Source of the DNA: JBGAQP01 sp044220635
GTDB taxonomy: Bacteria; Pseudomonadota; Gammaproteobacteria; Burkholderiales; Usitatibacteraceae
Assembly (NCBI GenBank): GCA_044220635.1
Contig: JBGAQP010000019.1
Span: 10,816 to 74,815, forward strand
Direction of reading: 5' to 3'
Length of the DNA stretch: 64,000 nucleotides
Position numbers and translations under genes: made by a program. Below the pieces are notes generated by a model. That model was not told where the DNA came from. It ran no database searches and saw only the letters and a list, made by a program, of their open reading frames with translations. Positions 17,442-25,652 of this stretch are shown here, in pieces; within the stretch, counting starts at the first letter, position 1; each line of letters opens with the position of its first letter.

Positions 17442-19639
17442 TCGACACCCGACTGCAGTCCGCCCGCGACCTGCACCGCGCGGGAAAGCTCGCCGAGGCG
17501 ATCGGCGCCTACGGGGAGATCCTCGCCGCCGACGCGGCGCGCTTCGACGTCTGGCACCTGAAGGCCATCGCCGAGCACCAGAAGGGCGACCTCGAGGCGA
17601 GCGAGGCGAGCATCGCGCGCGCGCTCGAGCGAGGAGGCGGCCAGGCGCCGATCTGGCTGCTCGCGGGGCGCATCCGCGCCGACCGCGGCGACCTCGCGGG
17701 AGCGGAGGCGGCCTTCGCCCGCGCCACCGCGATCAAGCCCGACTGGGGCCCGCCCTGGGCGAGCCTCGGCGAGGCGCGCATGGACCTCGGCCGCTACGCC
17801 GCCGCGATGGAGGCCTTCCAGGAGGCCACGCGCCTCGGGGGGGACAACCCGGCCCTGTGGAACAACCTCGGCCTCGCGCTGCTCGCGCTCGAGCGCCCCG
17901 CGGACGCCGAGCGCGCGTTCAACCACGCGCTGACGATGAACCCGGCCCACGCGAACGCGAACTTCAACCTCGCGAGGGTCCTGCTCATGCGCTCGGACAT
18001 GGCGCTCGCGCTCACCCATGCGCAGCACGCCGTGCGCTCGGACCCCGCGCACGTGGACGCGCACCTGCTCGTCGCCGACCTGCACCGCAAGCGCCGCGAC
18101 CCCGCGGCCACGCAGCGCGCGCTCGAGGCCGCGATCGAGGCGGTGCCCGGAAGCGCCAAGGCCTGGACGAGCTACTGCGAGTTCATGTGGGAGACGGGCC
18201 ACCCCGACGAGGCGAAGGCGGAGTACGCGAAGACCGCGCAGCGCTTCCCCGGCAATCTCAAGGCGGCCTTCGGCGCGAACCTGCTGCTCGCGCCCGTCTA
18301 CCGCGACCTCGAGCACCTCGAGGCGATGCGCGCGGGCTATGCCGAGGGGCTCGAGCGGCTGCACGAGCAGGCGGGGCGGTTCCGCTACCGCAATGCCGCG
18401 GAGGCCCTCGCCGAGGCGCGCTGGACGAACTTCTACCTCGCCTACCAGGGCGGCGAGGACCGCGAGCTGCAGGTGCGGTTCGGGCAGTTCGTGCGCAAGG
18501 TGCTCGAGCCCGCGGCGCCGGAGCTGCTCGCCCCGCGACGGCGCCGCGATCGCGGCGCCCGCATCCGCGTGGGATTCCTCAGCCACCACTTCTACAACTG
18601 CACGGCGGGGCGCTATTTCTCCTCCTGGGTGACTCGGCTCGACCGCCGCCGCTTCGAGACCATCGCCTACTACACCAACGAGTGGGTCGCCGACGACACG
18701 CGCGCCCTCGCCGCCGCCTGCGACCGCTTCCGCCACCTGCCCGGGCGCCCCCTCGAGGCGATCGCGCGCCACGTCATCGCCGACGACCTCGACGTGCTGG
18801 TCTATCCCGAGCTCGGCATGCACCCCGACACCTTCACGCTCGCCTCGCTGCGGCTCGCGCCGGTCCAGTGCGCCGGCTGGGGGCACCCGAACACGACGGG
18901 GCTGCCCGAGATCGACTGGTACCTCTCGCCCGCCGCGATGGAGCCCGAGGACGCCGGGCGCCTCTACAGCGAGAAGCTCGCGCTCCTGCCGGGGCTCGGC
19001 ACGCGCTACGCCACGCCCTCGGGGGTGGCGCAGGGCTCGCGCGCGGACTTCGGCCTGCCCGAGGACCGCAACCTCTACCTCGTGCCGCAGTCGCTCTTCA
19101 AGATCCACCCCGACAACGACGCGCTGCTCGCCGACGTGCTCGCCCGCGACCCGAAGGGCCTGCTCGTGCTCTACGCCGCGCCCCACGAGCCGGTGACCAT
19201 GGCCCTGGGCGCGCGCCTCGCCCTCGCCCTGGGCGTGCGCGGGATGCTCCTCGAGGACCGCGCGATCTTCCTGCGCTACATGACCCACGGCGAGTACCTG
19301 CGCGTGAACCGCCTCTGCGACGTGATGCTCGACACGCGGCATTGGTCGGGGGGCAACACCTCGCTCGACGCGCTCGCGATGGGCCTGCCGGTGGTGACGC
19401 TGCCGGGCACGCTCATGCGCGGGCGCCAGAGCCTCGCGATGCTCGGGATCGTGGGCGCCCCGGACCTCGTCGCGAGCGACGCCGGGGACTACGCCGAGAA
19501 GGCCGTGCGCCTCGCCACCGACCGCGACGCGCGCGAAGACGCCTCGCGGCGCATCCTCGCGGGCCTGCCCGCGCTCTTCGAGCGCGACGAGCCGATCCGC
19601 GCGCTCGAAGCCTTCCTCGAAAAAGCCGCCATCCCTTAA
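17438..19639 (+). CDS. Second TPR-GT41 (OGT/SPINDLY-like) transferase
   Basis: 733 residues, starting at the ATG inside the stop of the first GT41. TPR repeats occupy about 5-250. The catalytic region begins at about 374 (RIRVGFLSHHFYNCTAGRYF), then LAPVQCAGWGHPNTTGLPEIDWYLSP and TRHWSGGNTSLDALAMGLPVV at about 630, matching the SPINDLY branch. It differs clearly from its neighbour, so it is not a recent duplication and may have another acceptor or donor. Its TAA stop (19637-19639) is provided by a palindromic repeat element that begins there. Confidence 0.87.
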   Translation: MIDTRLQSARDLHRAGKLAEAIGAYGEILAADAARFDVWHLKAIAEHQKGDLEASEASIARALERGGGQAPIWLLAGRIRADRGDLAGAEAAFARATAIKPDWGPPWASLGEARMDLGRYAAAMEAFQEATRLGGDNPALWNNLGLALLALERPADAERAFNHALTMNPAHANANFNLARVLLMRSDMALALTHAQHAVRSDPAHVDAHLLVADLHRKRRDPAATQRALEAAIEAVPGSAKAWTSYCEFMWETGHPDEAKAEYAKTAQRFPGNLKAAFGANLLLAPVYRDLEHLEAMRAGYAEGLERLHEQAGRFRYRNAAEALAEARWTNFYLAYQGGEDRELQVRFGQFVRKVLEPAAPELLAPRRRRDRGARIRVGFLSHHFYNCTAGRYFSSWVTRLDRRRFETIAYYTNEWVADDTRALAAACDRFRHLPGRPLEAIARHVIADDLDVLVYPELGMHPDTFTLASLRLAPVQCAGWGHPNTTGLPEIDWYLSPAAMEPEDAGRLYSEKLALLPGLGTRYATPSGVAQGSRADFGLPEDRNLYLVPQSLFKIHPDNDALLADVLARDPKGLLVLYAAPHEPVTMALGARLALALGVRGMLLEDRAIFLRYMTHGEYLRVNRLCDVMLDTRHWSGGNTSLDALAMGLPVVTLPGTLMRGRQSLAMLGIVGAPDLVASDAGDYAEKAVRLATDRDAREDASRRILAGLPALFERDEPIRALEAFLEKAAIP

Positions 19640-19708
19640 ATGGGGACAGTCCCCATTTAAGCGTTGTAATCCAAGTTACAGCGAAAAAATGGGGACAGTC
19701 CCCATTTA
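19637..19708. repeat. 72-bp REPIN-like palindromic element A
   Basis: Two palindromes with core GGGGACAGTCCCC, each flanked by TAAAT/ATTTA, frame an inner partial dyad (TTGTAA...TTACAG). The first three bases are the stop of the upstream gene and the last three are the complement of the stop of the convergent gene. It is near-identical in sequence and equal in length to element B at 28548-28619. The two-palindrome design matches REPINs mobilised by REP-associated tyrosine transposases, none of which is in the window. Confidence 0.85.
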
Positions 19709-21751
19709 GGGGTTGTAACAGGCGCGGGCGGATTCGAGGACCGCCGAGGACCAGGCGCGCGCGTCTGCGGGATCGGGCGCGGCCATCGGCAGGATGCGCG
19801 ACTGCGTGGGCGACCAGCAGGCGATGGTCTCGGGCCAGCGCGCGGCGGCGGGCTGCGCGAGCTTCTCGAGGAGACCGGCGTCGGCACGCGCGGGAGCGAT
19901 CTCGGCGAGGCGCGTGGCGAGTCCCCGGGAAAGCTGCCGGTGGCGCAACCCGATCTCCCCCGGCAGTGTCGGCAGCACGCGGTGCAGGAGCGGGCGCGGC
20001 TGGAGCGGCGCGAGCGCGATGCCGCCCTGGGCGTTGCGCACGGCGACGACCGCGCCGAGGTGGTCGGGCACGACGAGCAGCGTGAGGCCGGGATGCGCCT
20101 GCGCCCAGGCGGGCAGCGCTGCGACGAGCCGGCGGTTCGATTCCTGCGCCGCGAGGGCGCGCGCGACGGCGTCGTGCAGCAGCGCGGTGCCCGCGAGGAC
20201 GGCCGCGATCGCGAAGGCCGCGCCCGCGCGCGCGGCGAGCGGCGTGCGCTCCCCGTGGGGCCGGGCGAGAGCGACCGCGAGCGCGACCGCGAGCCAGGCC
20301 GCGGGCGCATAGAACAGCCGCCCGCCTTCCCCGGAGGCGGGCAGCGGGCCGAGGTTGGCGAAGGTCGCCGCGACCATCCCGGCGCCGCCCGCGGCGAGCG
20401 CGAGGGCGAGACGCAGCCGCAACCCGCGGGCGGCGGCGAGCGCGAAGACCGCGGCGAGCGCGAGGGCGATGGGCCAGGCCGTCGCGAGCGCTTCCGGAGA
20501 GCCCGCCGTGAAGCCGCTCCACCAGGCGGGCATCGAACCGAGCGCGGCGAGCGCGCGCGAGACGGCGTCGGCCTCGGTTCCCGTGGCCGCGTAGACCTGC
20601 CAGGCGCTGCCGAGCACCAGAGCGCGGAACGCGAGGTACGCCGGGATCAGGGCGAGCATCGCGGCGAGCGCAACGACGCGCGCGCCCCGCCGCGGCGCGG
20701 GCCAGGCCCAGGCGAGGAGCACGATCTGCAGGGGGACGACCGCGGCGGACTCCTTGAAGCCGAGCGCGAGCACGCACAGGAGCACGGCCGCGGCCGCATC
20801 GGCGCGCGCCTCGCCCCGCGTCCATCGCTCGGCCGCGAGCAGCGCGCACAGGAGGAGCCAGCCGTCGGCGCGCGCCGAGACCCAGTACACGCCCTCGGCC
20901 ACGGCGGGCGCGAGCCCGAAGGCGAGCGCGGCGAGGAGCGCGGCGCGCCGGCCCTCGCAGCCCGCGCGCTCCGCGAGCCGGAACGCGAGCGCGGCGACGA
21001 GCGCCACGTTGGCGAGGTGCACCGCGAAGTTCACCGCGAACCAGCCGGCGTACGCCGCGCCGGCGAGAGCGTGGTTCGCGGTGAAGCTCGCGATCGTGAG
21101 CGGGCGGTAGAAGGCGCCCTCGGAAGGCACGACGGCGGCGAAGAGCGCGGCGCTGCGCGCCCAGCTCTCGCCGTCCGCGGCCCAGGTCCACGCGCGATGC
21201 AGGTTCGGCACGTCGTCGCCGAGCCAGAATCCGCCGAAGCCCGCCGCGTGCATCGCGCCGGCGGCGGCGAGCGCGAGGAGCGGCACGAGCAGGCCCGGGC
21301 GGCGTCCCTCGACCTGCCAGGCGGCGACGAAGACGCCGCGCGAGCGGCGTTCGGCGGACGCGGCGAGAAGCCGGCGGTTGGCGAGGAAGGAAAGCGGCGT
21401 GACGACGGCGAGGGCGGCCGCGAGCGCCAGGCGCGGCCCCCAGCCGAGCTCGCGCATGAGCAGGTGGATGAGGCCCGCGTTCAGCGCGTACTGCGCGAGG
21501 TAGAAGGCCGCGTAGGGCGCGAAGGCCTCGCGGCGCAGCGGCGCGCGGAAGACGAAGGCCGCGTTGCCCGCGAAGGCGAGGGCGATGCCGAGCGCGAAGA
21601 CGATCGCGTAGGCGAGCTGCGGGTGCATCGCGAACACCAGCAGGCAGTACAGGCCGTAGGTGAGGGCGGTGTTGAGGAGCCCGAAGGCGAGGAAGCGCGC
21701 GCCCTCGCCGGCGAGCGCGCCCGGGGCCCGGGCGGGGACCTCCGGCGGCAT
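19706..21751 (-). CDS. GtrA flippase domain fused to a GT-C membrane glycosyltransferase
   Basis: 681 residues. Residues about 15-125 form a GtrA-like four-helix unit (FLAFGLLNTALTYGLYCLLVF ... TPLSFLANRRLL). The remainder is a multi-pass GT-C protein similar to PMT/GT39 or Gtr glucosyltransferases, with an acidic first-loop motif (GFWLGDDVPNLHRAW) and YRPLTIASF. GtrA moves undecaprenyl-phosphate sugars across the membrane and a GT-C enzyme uses them in the periplasm; here both steps seem joined in one chain. The GtrB partner is two genes upstream. The start shares one base with the previous stop. The stop codon lies in repeat element A. Confidence 0.82.
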   Translation of the reverse strand: MPPEVPARAPGALAGEGARFLAFGLLNTALTYGLYCLLVFAMHPQLAYAIVFALGIALAFAGNAAFVFRAPLRREAFAPYAAFYLAQYALNAGLIHLLMRELGWGPRLALAAALAVVTPLSFLANRRLLAASAERRSRGVFVAAWQVEGRRPGLLVPLLALAAAGAMHAAGFGGFWLGDDVPNLHRAWTWAADGESWARSAALFAAVVPSEGAFYRPLTIASFTANHALAGAAYAGWFAVNFAVHLANVALVAALAFRLAERAGCEGRRAALLAALAFGLAPAVAEGVYWVSARADGWLLLCALLAAERWTRGEARADAAAAVLLCVLALGFKESAAVVPLQIVLLAWAWPAPRRGARVVALAAMLALIPAYLAFRALVLGSAWQVYAATGTEADAVSRALAALGSMPAWWSGFTAGSPEALATAWPIALALAAVFALAAARGLRLRLALALAAGGAGMVAATFANLGPLPASGEGGRLFYAPAAWLAVALAVALARPHGERTPLAARAGAAFAIAAVLAGTALLHDAVARALAAQESNRRLVAALPAWAQAHPGLTLLVVPDHLGAVVAVRNAQGGIALAPLQPRPLLHRVLPTLPGEIGLRHRQLSRGLATRLAEIAPARADAGLLEKLAQPAAARWPETIACWSPTQSRILPMAAPDPADARAWSSAVLESARACYNP

Positions 21752-22680
21752 CAGCGCCGCTTCACGAGCGCCAGGAACTCGTCGTAGTCGCGCACGTAGT
21801 CGGCGGCGTCGTAGGGGTGGGAGGCGAGGACGAGCTGGACGGCGTCGCGCGAGAAGCGGTACTGCGTGGCCCAGACGAGCGGGGGCAGGTGCAGGCCGAG
21901 GCCCGGCGAGTCGAGGCGGTGCTGCTCGCGGGTGCGGCCGTCGTCGACGACCACCTCGAAGGAGCCGTGCACGCACACGAGCATCTGGTGGCATTCGCGG
22001 TGCGCGTGCTCGCCGCGCACTTCCGCGCTCGGCACGTCGTGGACGAGGAAGAGCCGGCGCGGGACGAACGGGAGGTCGCGCTCGAACTCCGCGACGTTGA
22101 GCGCCCCGCGCATGTCCTCGAAGCGCGGCAGCCGCACGAGCCGCACGCCCGCGATCCCCGGGGCGGCGGCGGGCGCGGGCTTCGCGCCGGGGGTGGCGGC
22201 GCCCGGGCCGGCCTCGGCGCCCACGTAGCCGACGATGCGCGCGGGATTGCCGACCACGATCGCGAAGCGCGGCACGTCGCGCACGACCACGGCGCCCGCG
22301 CCGACCATCGCGCCGCGGCCGATGGTGATCCCCGGCAGCACCGTCGCGTTCGCGCCGATCGAGGCGCCGCGCTCGACCACGGTGCGCAGGAATTCGGGCG
22401 GCTTGCGGCGGCTGCGCGGGAAGCGGTCGTTGGTGAAGGTGGCGTTGGGGCCGACGAACACGTCGTCCTCGAGGCGCACGCCGTCCCAGAGCTGCACGCC
22501 GTTCTTGAGCGTGACGCGGTCGCCGACCACGACGTCGTTCTCGACGAAGACGCCCTCGCAGACGTTGCACTCGCGCCCGAGGCGCGCGCCGGGAAGCACG
22601 TGCGCGAACGCCCACACGCGAGAGCCCTCGCCGACGGACTTCGACTCGCACAGCCCCTGCGGATGGACAAAGAATGTCAT
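21751..22680 (-). CDS. Bifunctional N-acetyltransferase / dTDP-ketohexose 3,4-isomerase (FdtD/WxcM-like)
   Basis: 309 residues. The N-terminal half is a left-handed beta-helix of hexapeptide repeats ([39 protein letters not shown]), as in sugar N-acetyltransferases. The C-terminal half (about 185-305) is a cupin of the FdtA/QdtA/WxcM type, with [10 protein letters not shown] at about 223. In known pathways the cupin converts dTDP-4-keto-6-deoxyglucose to the 3-keto isomer, an aminotransferase aminates C3 (gene at 23617), and the acetyltransferase acetylates it, giving dTDP-Fuc3NAc or Qui3NAc. The same fusion is known in FdtD and WxcM. The start overlaps the GtrB stop (ATGA). Confidence 0.87.
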   Translation of the reverse strand: MTFFVHPQGLCESKSVGEGSRVWAFAHVLPGARLGRECNVCEGVFVENDVVVGDRVTLKNGVQLWDGVRLEDDVFVGPNATFTNDRFPRSRRKPPEFLRTVVERGASIGANATVLPGITIGRGAMVGAGAVVVRDVPRFAIVVGNPARIVGYVGAEAGPGAATPGAKPAPAAAPGIAGVRLVRLPRFEDMRGALNVAEFERDLPFVPRRLFLVHDVPSAEVRGEHAHRECHQMLVCVHGSFEVVVDDGRTREQHRLDSPGLGLHLPPLVWATQYRFSRDAVQLVLASHPYDAADYVRDYDEFLALVKRR

Positions 22681-23651
22681 CGGCTGCCTCCGGCCCCGAA
22701 ACGGTCCTCGCGCATCACGACCGCGAGCGGCCGCGCCTTGGTGTTCTCGTACGCGCGCCAGACGTAGGACCCGAGGATGCCGAGCGCGAAGAGGTTGAGG
22801 CTCGCGAAGAAGAGGATGGTCACCACGGTCGCCGCGTAGCCCGGGACCTCGATCGCGCCGGTCATCCGGCTCGCCACGACCGCGATGCCGAGCGCCGCGC
22901 TCACCGCGAGCCCCGCGACGCCCAGCGCCACGAACAGCTTGATCGGCAGGTCCGAGAACGAGAACACGCTGTCGAGCAGGTAGCGCACCTTGCGCCCGAG
23001 CGTCCACGCGCTCTCGCCGGCGCGGCGCGGCTGCCGGTCGTAGGCGATCGCCTTGCGCCGGAATCCCAGCCAGAGGAGCTGGCCCACGAGCGAGCTGTGC
23101 GACTCGGTGAAGCCGAGCAGGCGGTCGCGGAAGGCGGCGTTGCAGCCGAAGACGTCGACGCCGCCCGGCGGGACCTCGCGGCTCACGAGCCGCCGGTAGA
23201 GGCCCCAGAAGGCGTCCGAGGCCTGGCGTCCCACGAAGGGGTCGGCGCGCGAGGCGCGCGTGCCGAGCACCACGTCGGCTTCGTCGGCGCGAAGCGCCGC
23301 GAAGAACTGCTCCTGCAGCGACTGCGGCTCCTGCAGGTCCGCCGCCATGACCGCGAACCAGCGCCCCGAGGCGGCGCGCAGGCCCTCGCGGATCGCGGCG
23401 AAGGAACCGAAGTTGCGCGACAGCAGCAGCAGGCGCGAGGGAAAGCCCGCGCGGGGCAGCGCCTCGAAGAGCAGCGCGTGGGAACGGTCGGGGCTGCCGT
23501 CGACGACGCACACGGCCTCGATCCCCCCGGGCACCGCGGCGTGGAGCGCCTCGAGCCGCGCGAGGAGCTCGCCGACGTTCGCCTCGTTCCCGTAGACGGG
23601 AACGACGAGCGAGCACTCAGGGCCGGAAGCCGTTGCAGGCATCGACGACAC
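22677..23651 (-). CDS. Polyprenyl-phosphate glycosyltransferase (GtrB/DPM1-like GT2)
   Basis: 324 residues from a GTG preceded by GGAGG at good spacing; an ATG three codons later (23642) is farther from it. The GT2 domain shows [36 protein letters not shown] (catalytic DxD-like region) and [26 protein letters not shown]. Two C-terminal transmembrane helices (about 230-290) complete the GtrB/ArnC layout. It should move a sugar from a nucleotide donor to undecaprenyl phosphate. With the adjacent amino-sugar enzymes the sugar may be a 3-acetamido-3,6-dideoxyhexose, which is inference. Overlaps the aminotransferase gene by 35 bases. Confidence 0.88.
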   Translation of the reverse strand: MSSMPATASGPECSLVVPVYGNEANVGELLARLEALHAAVPGGIEAVCVVDGSPDRSHALLFEALPRAGFPSRLLLLSRNFGSFAAIREGLRAASGRWFAVMAADLQEPQSLQEQFFAALRADEADVVLGTRASRADPFVGRQASDAFWGLYRRLVSREVPPGGVDVFGCNAAFRDRLLGFTESHSSLVGQLLWLGFRRKAIAYDRQPRRAGESAWTLGRKVRYLLDSVFSFSDLPIKLFVALGVAGLAVSAALGIAVVASRMTGAIEVPGYAATVVTILFFASLNLFALGILGSYVWRAYENTKARPLAVVMREDRFGAGGSR

Positions 23652-24708
23652 GGTCGACCTCCTCGTCGCGAAGCGAGGCGTGGAGCGGGATCGTGAGCAC
23701 CTCGCGGGCGAGGCGCTCGGTCACGGGCAGCGCCGGGGCGCGCGCGCCGGCGAAGGCGCTCTGCTGGTGATCGGGGATCGGATAGTGCACCTCGCTCCCC
23801 ACCCCGGACTTCGCGAGGTGCTCGCGCAGCCGGTCGCGCGCGCCCGAGCGCACGACGAAGAGGTGCACGACGTCGTCCTCGCCGCCGCGCGCGGGGACGG
23901 CGATGTGGGGGTTGCGGATGCGCGCGGCGTACGCCGCGGCGATGGCGCGCCGGCGCGCGTTGGCGGCGTCGAGCCGGCCGAGCTTCACCTCGAGCACCGC
24001 GGCCTGCAACTCGTCGAGGCGGGTGTTGCGCCCGAAGGGCTCGACGACGCGGTACTTCTCCTCCCAGCCGTACTGGCGCGCTCGGCGCATCCGCGCGGCG
24101 AGCGCGGCGTCGTTCGTGGCGAGCGCGCCGCCGTCGCCGAGCGCCCCGAGGTTCTTGGTGGGATAGAAGCTGAAGCAGCCCGCGTCCCCGATCGTGCCCG
24201 CGAGCGCGCCGTTGCGGCGCGCGCCGTGGGCCTGGGCGCAGTCCTCGATCACCGCCACGCCCGCGGCGCGCGCGGCGGCCACGGCCGCCTCGACCGGCGC
24301 CATGCGCCCGTAGAGGTGCGTCACCACGAGCGCGCGGGGACGGGCCTCCAGGGCCGGGGCGAGGACGGAGGCGTCGAGCAGCCCGTGCTCGGGATCGACG
24401 TCGACGAAGCGCGGCACGGCGCCCCGGGCGCGGATCGCCGCGCTCGCGTAGCCGCCGGCGTTCGCCACCGTGAGCACGGCATCGCCCGGGCCCACGCCCA
24501 CGCAGCCCAGGGCGATCTCGAGGGCGTCGGTGCCGTTGGCCACGCCGAGGACCTGGGCGGCGCCGAGGTAGGCGGCGAAGCGCTCCTCGAAGCGGCGCAC
24601 GCGCTCGCCGAGGATGTACCACCCGGAGTCGACGACGCCCTCGAGGGCCCGGAGGAGCTCGGGCCGGAGCGCGGCGCTCTCGCGCCGCAGGTCGTTCAGG
24701 TCGATCAT
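23617..24708 (-). CDS. DegT/DnrJ/EryC1/StrS sugar aminotransferase (FdtB/QdtB-like)
   Basis: 363 residues, the normal family length. PLP-lysine is in FYPTKNLGALGDGG (about Lys185), and IEDCAQAHGA, GVANGTDALEIAL and the late HLFVVR and HYPIPDHQQ motifs are present. Beside an FdtA-type isomerase and an acetyltransferase, the most likely job is amination of dTDP-3-keto-6-deoxyhexose at C3. RmlA and RmlB, which make the dTDP-4-keto precursor, are not in the window. The start is the ATG at 24708; the ribosome site is weak. Confidence 0.88.
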   Translation of the reverse strand: MIDLNDLRRESAALRPELLRALEGVVDSGWYILGERVRRFEERFAAYLGAAQVLGVANGTDALEIALGCVGVGPGDAVLTVANAGGYASAAIRARGAVPRFVDVDPEHGLLDASVLAPALEARPRALVVTHLYGRMAPVEAAVAAARAAGVAVIEDCAQAHGARRNGALAGTIGDAGCFSFYPTKNLGALGDGGALATNDAALAARMRRARQYGWEEKYRVVEPFGRNTRLDELQAAVLEVKLGRLDAANARRRAIAAAYAARIRNPHIAVPARGGEDDVVHLFVVRSGARDRLREHLAKSGVGSEVHYPIPDHQQSAFAGARAPALPVTERLAREVLTIPLHASLRDEEVDRVVDACNGFRP

Positions 24709-24770
24709 CGCCGGGATTCTGCGCGAATTCGATTCCGCCGTCACTCGCGCCGGCGCGGGGCGAAGCGCCC

Positions 24771-25595
24771 CTACGCAAGCTTCCAGCCGTGGGTCGAGAA
24801 GAAGCGCCAGGCCGAGCGCAGGAACCAGCCGACGTGGCGCGGCCCCTTGCCAGCGGCCTCGCCCCCGTGGTGCACGATGCGCGCCCCGGGCAGGTAGGCG
24901 ATCGCCGCCTCGCGTGCGACGCGCACGCTCAGGTCGAAATCCTCGAAATACATGAAGTAGCGCTCGTCGAACCCGCCCAGGCGCCGGAAGAGCGCGGTGC
25001 GAAGCAGCATGAAGCAGCCGCTCGCCATCGGCACGCCCGCGAGGAAGCGCTCGCCGATCGCATCGCGCATCTCGTAGTCGTCGAGCGCGCGCTTGAACCT
25101 CCGGCGCAGGAATGCCGGGGCGAAGCCGCGCAGGAAGAGCACCCAGGCCGAGGGATAGCGCTTGCACAGGTACTGGCGCTCGCCATCCTCGCCGAAGACC
25201 GCGGGCGCGAGCAGGCCGACATCCGGGTGCCCGGCCATCGCCGCGAGGGCGGCGTCGAGGGCCCCGCGGTCGACCTCGACGTCCGGGTTCATCACGAGGT
25301 GGAAGTCGGAATCGAGGCGCGGCAGGACGAGGTTGTTCGCGCGGCCGTAGCCGAGGTTGCCGTGGCCGGCGAGGAGTTCGCTTCGGCCCGCCTCCGGGGG
25401 CCATTCCGAAAGGACGCGGCGGATCTCTCCGAGCGCTCCCGGGGGGCCGTTGTCAACCAGGTACAGGACGCAATCGGCGAGGCGAGCCGAGGAGCGCGCC
25501 GCGGAGACCGCGTCGGCGAGCGTGGCGAGCGCGAGGCCGAGGCGTGCGGGATCGGGAAGGTAGGTGACGACCGTCACCGAGAGGCGCACGGGCAT
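24771..25595 (-). CDS. GT2 glycosyltransferase, rhamnosyltransferase-like
   Basis: 274 residues. It begins SVTVVTYLPDPARL and has YLVDNGPPG, GHGNLGYGRANN, LVMNPDVEVD (DxD-like) and ASGCFMLLRTALFRRLGGFDERYFMYFEDFDLSVRV, the acceptor-side block of WbbL-type transferases. It is the first gene of a five-gene minus-strand set ending at 19706, separated from the aminotransferase by about 60 bases containing a short GC-rich hairpin (GGGGCGAAGCGCCCC, near 24757). A rhamnose or similar deoxyhexose donor is plausible but not proven. Confidence 0.83.
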   Translation of the reverse strand: MPVRLSVTVVTYLPDPARLGLALATLADAVSAARSSARLADCVLYLVDNGPPGALGEIRRVLSEWPPEAGRSELLAGHGNLGYGRANNLVLPRLDSDFHLVMNPDVEVDRGALDAALAAMAGHPDVGLLAPAVFGEDGERQYLCKRYPSAWVLFLRGFAPAFLRRRFKRALDDYEMRDAIGERFLAGVPMASGCFMLLRTALFRRLGGFDERYFMYFEDFDLSVRVAREAAIAYLPGARIVHHGGEAAGKGPRHVGWFLRSAWRFFSTHGWKLA

Positions 25596-25610
25596 GGCCG
25601 CCAGCCTACG

Positions 25611-25634
25611 GCATTCCGGCCTTCGCCGGAACGC
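25611..25634. repeat. REP-type hairpin (GCATTCCGGC / GCCGGAACGC)
   Basis: Two 10-base arms with a CTTC loop and one mismatch. The sequence is of the widespread proteobacterial CATTCCGGC...GCCGGAATG repeat type. It lies just past the protease gene and could end its transcript. Confidence 0.5.
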
Positions 25635-25652
25635 CGCGCCCCGCGGACGGGC

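Noticed and set aside
19637..19708. Rho-independent terminator as the main role of the paired palindromes
   Set aside because: The stems lack the uninterrupted T-run, and the same unit recurs elsewhere with another layout (element C), so a mobile repeat explains it better. A secondary terminator effect remains possible.
24751..24772. Short GC-rich hairpin (GGGGCGAAGCGCCCC) as a terminator
   Set aside because: It lies within a GC-rich stretch next to the GT2 gene stop with no T-run; such stems arise often by chance at this base composition.
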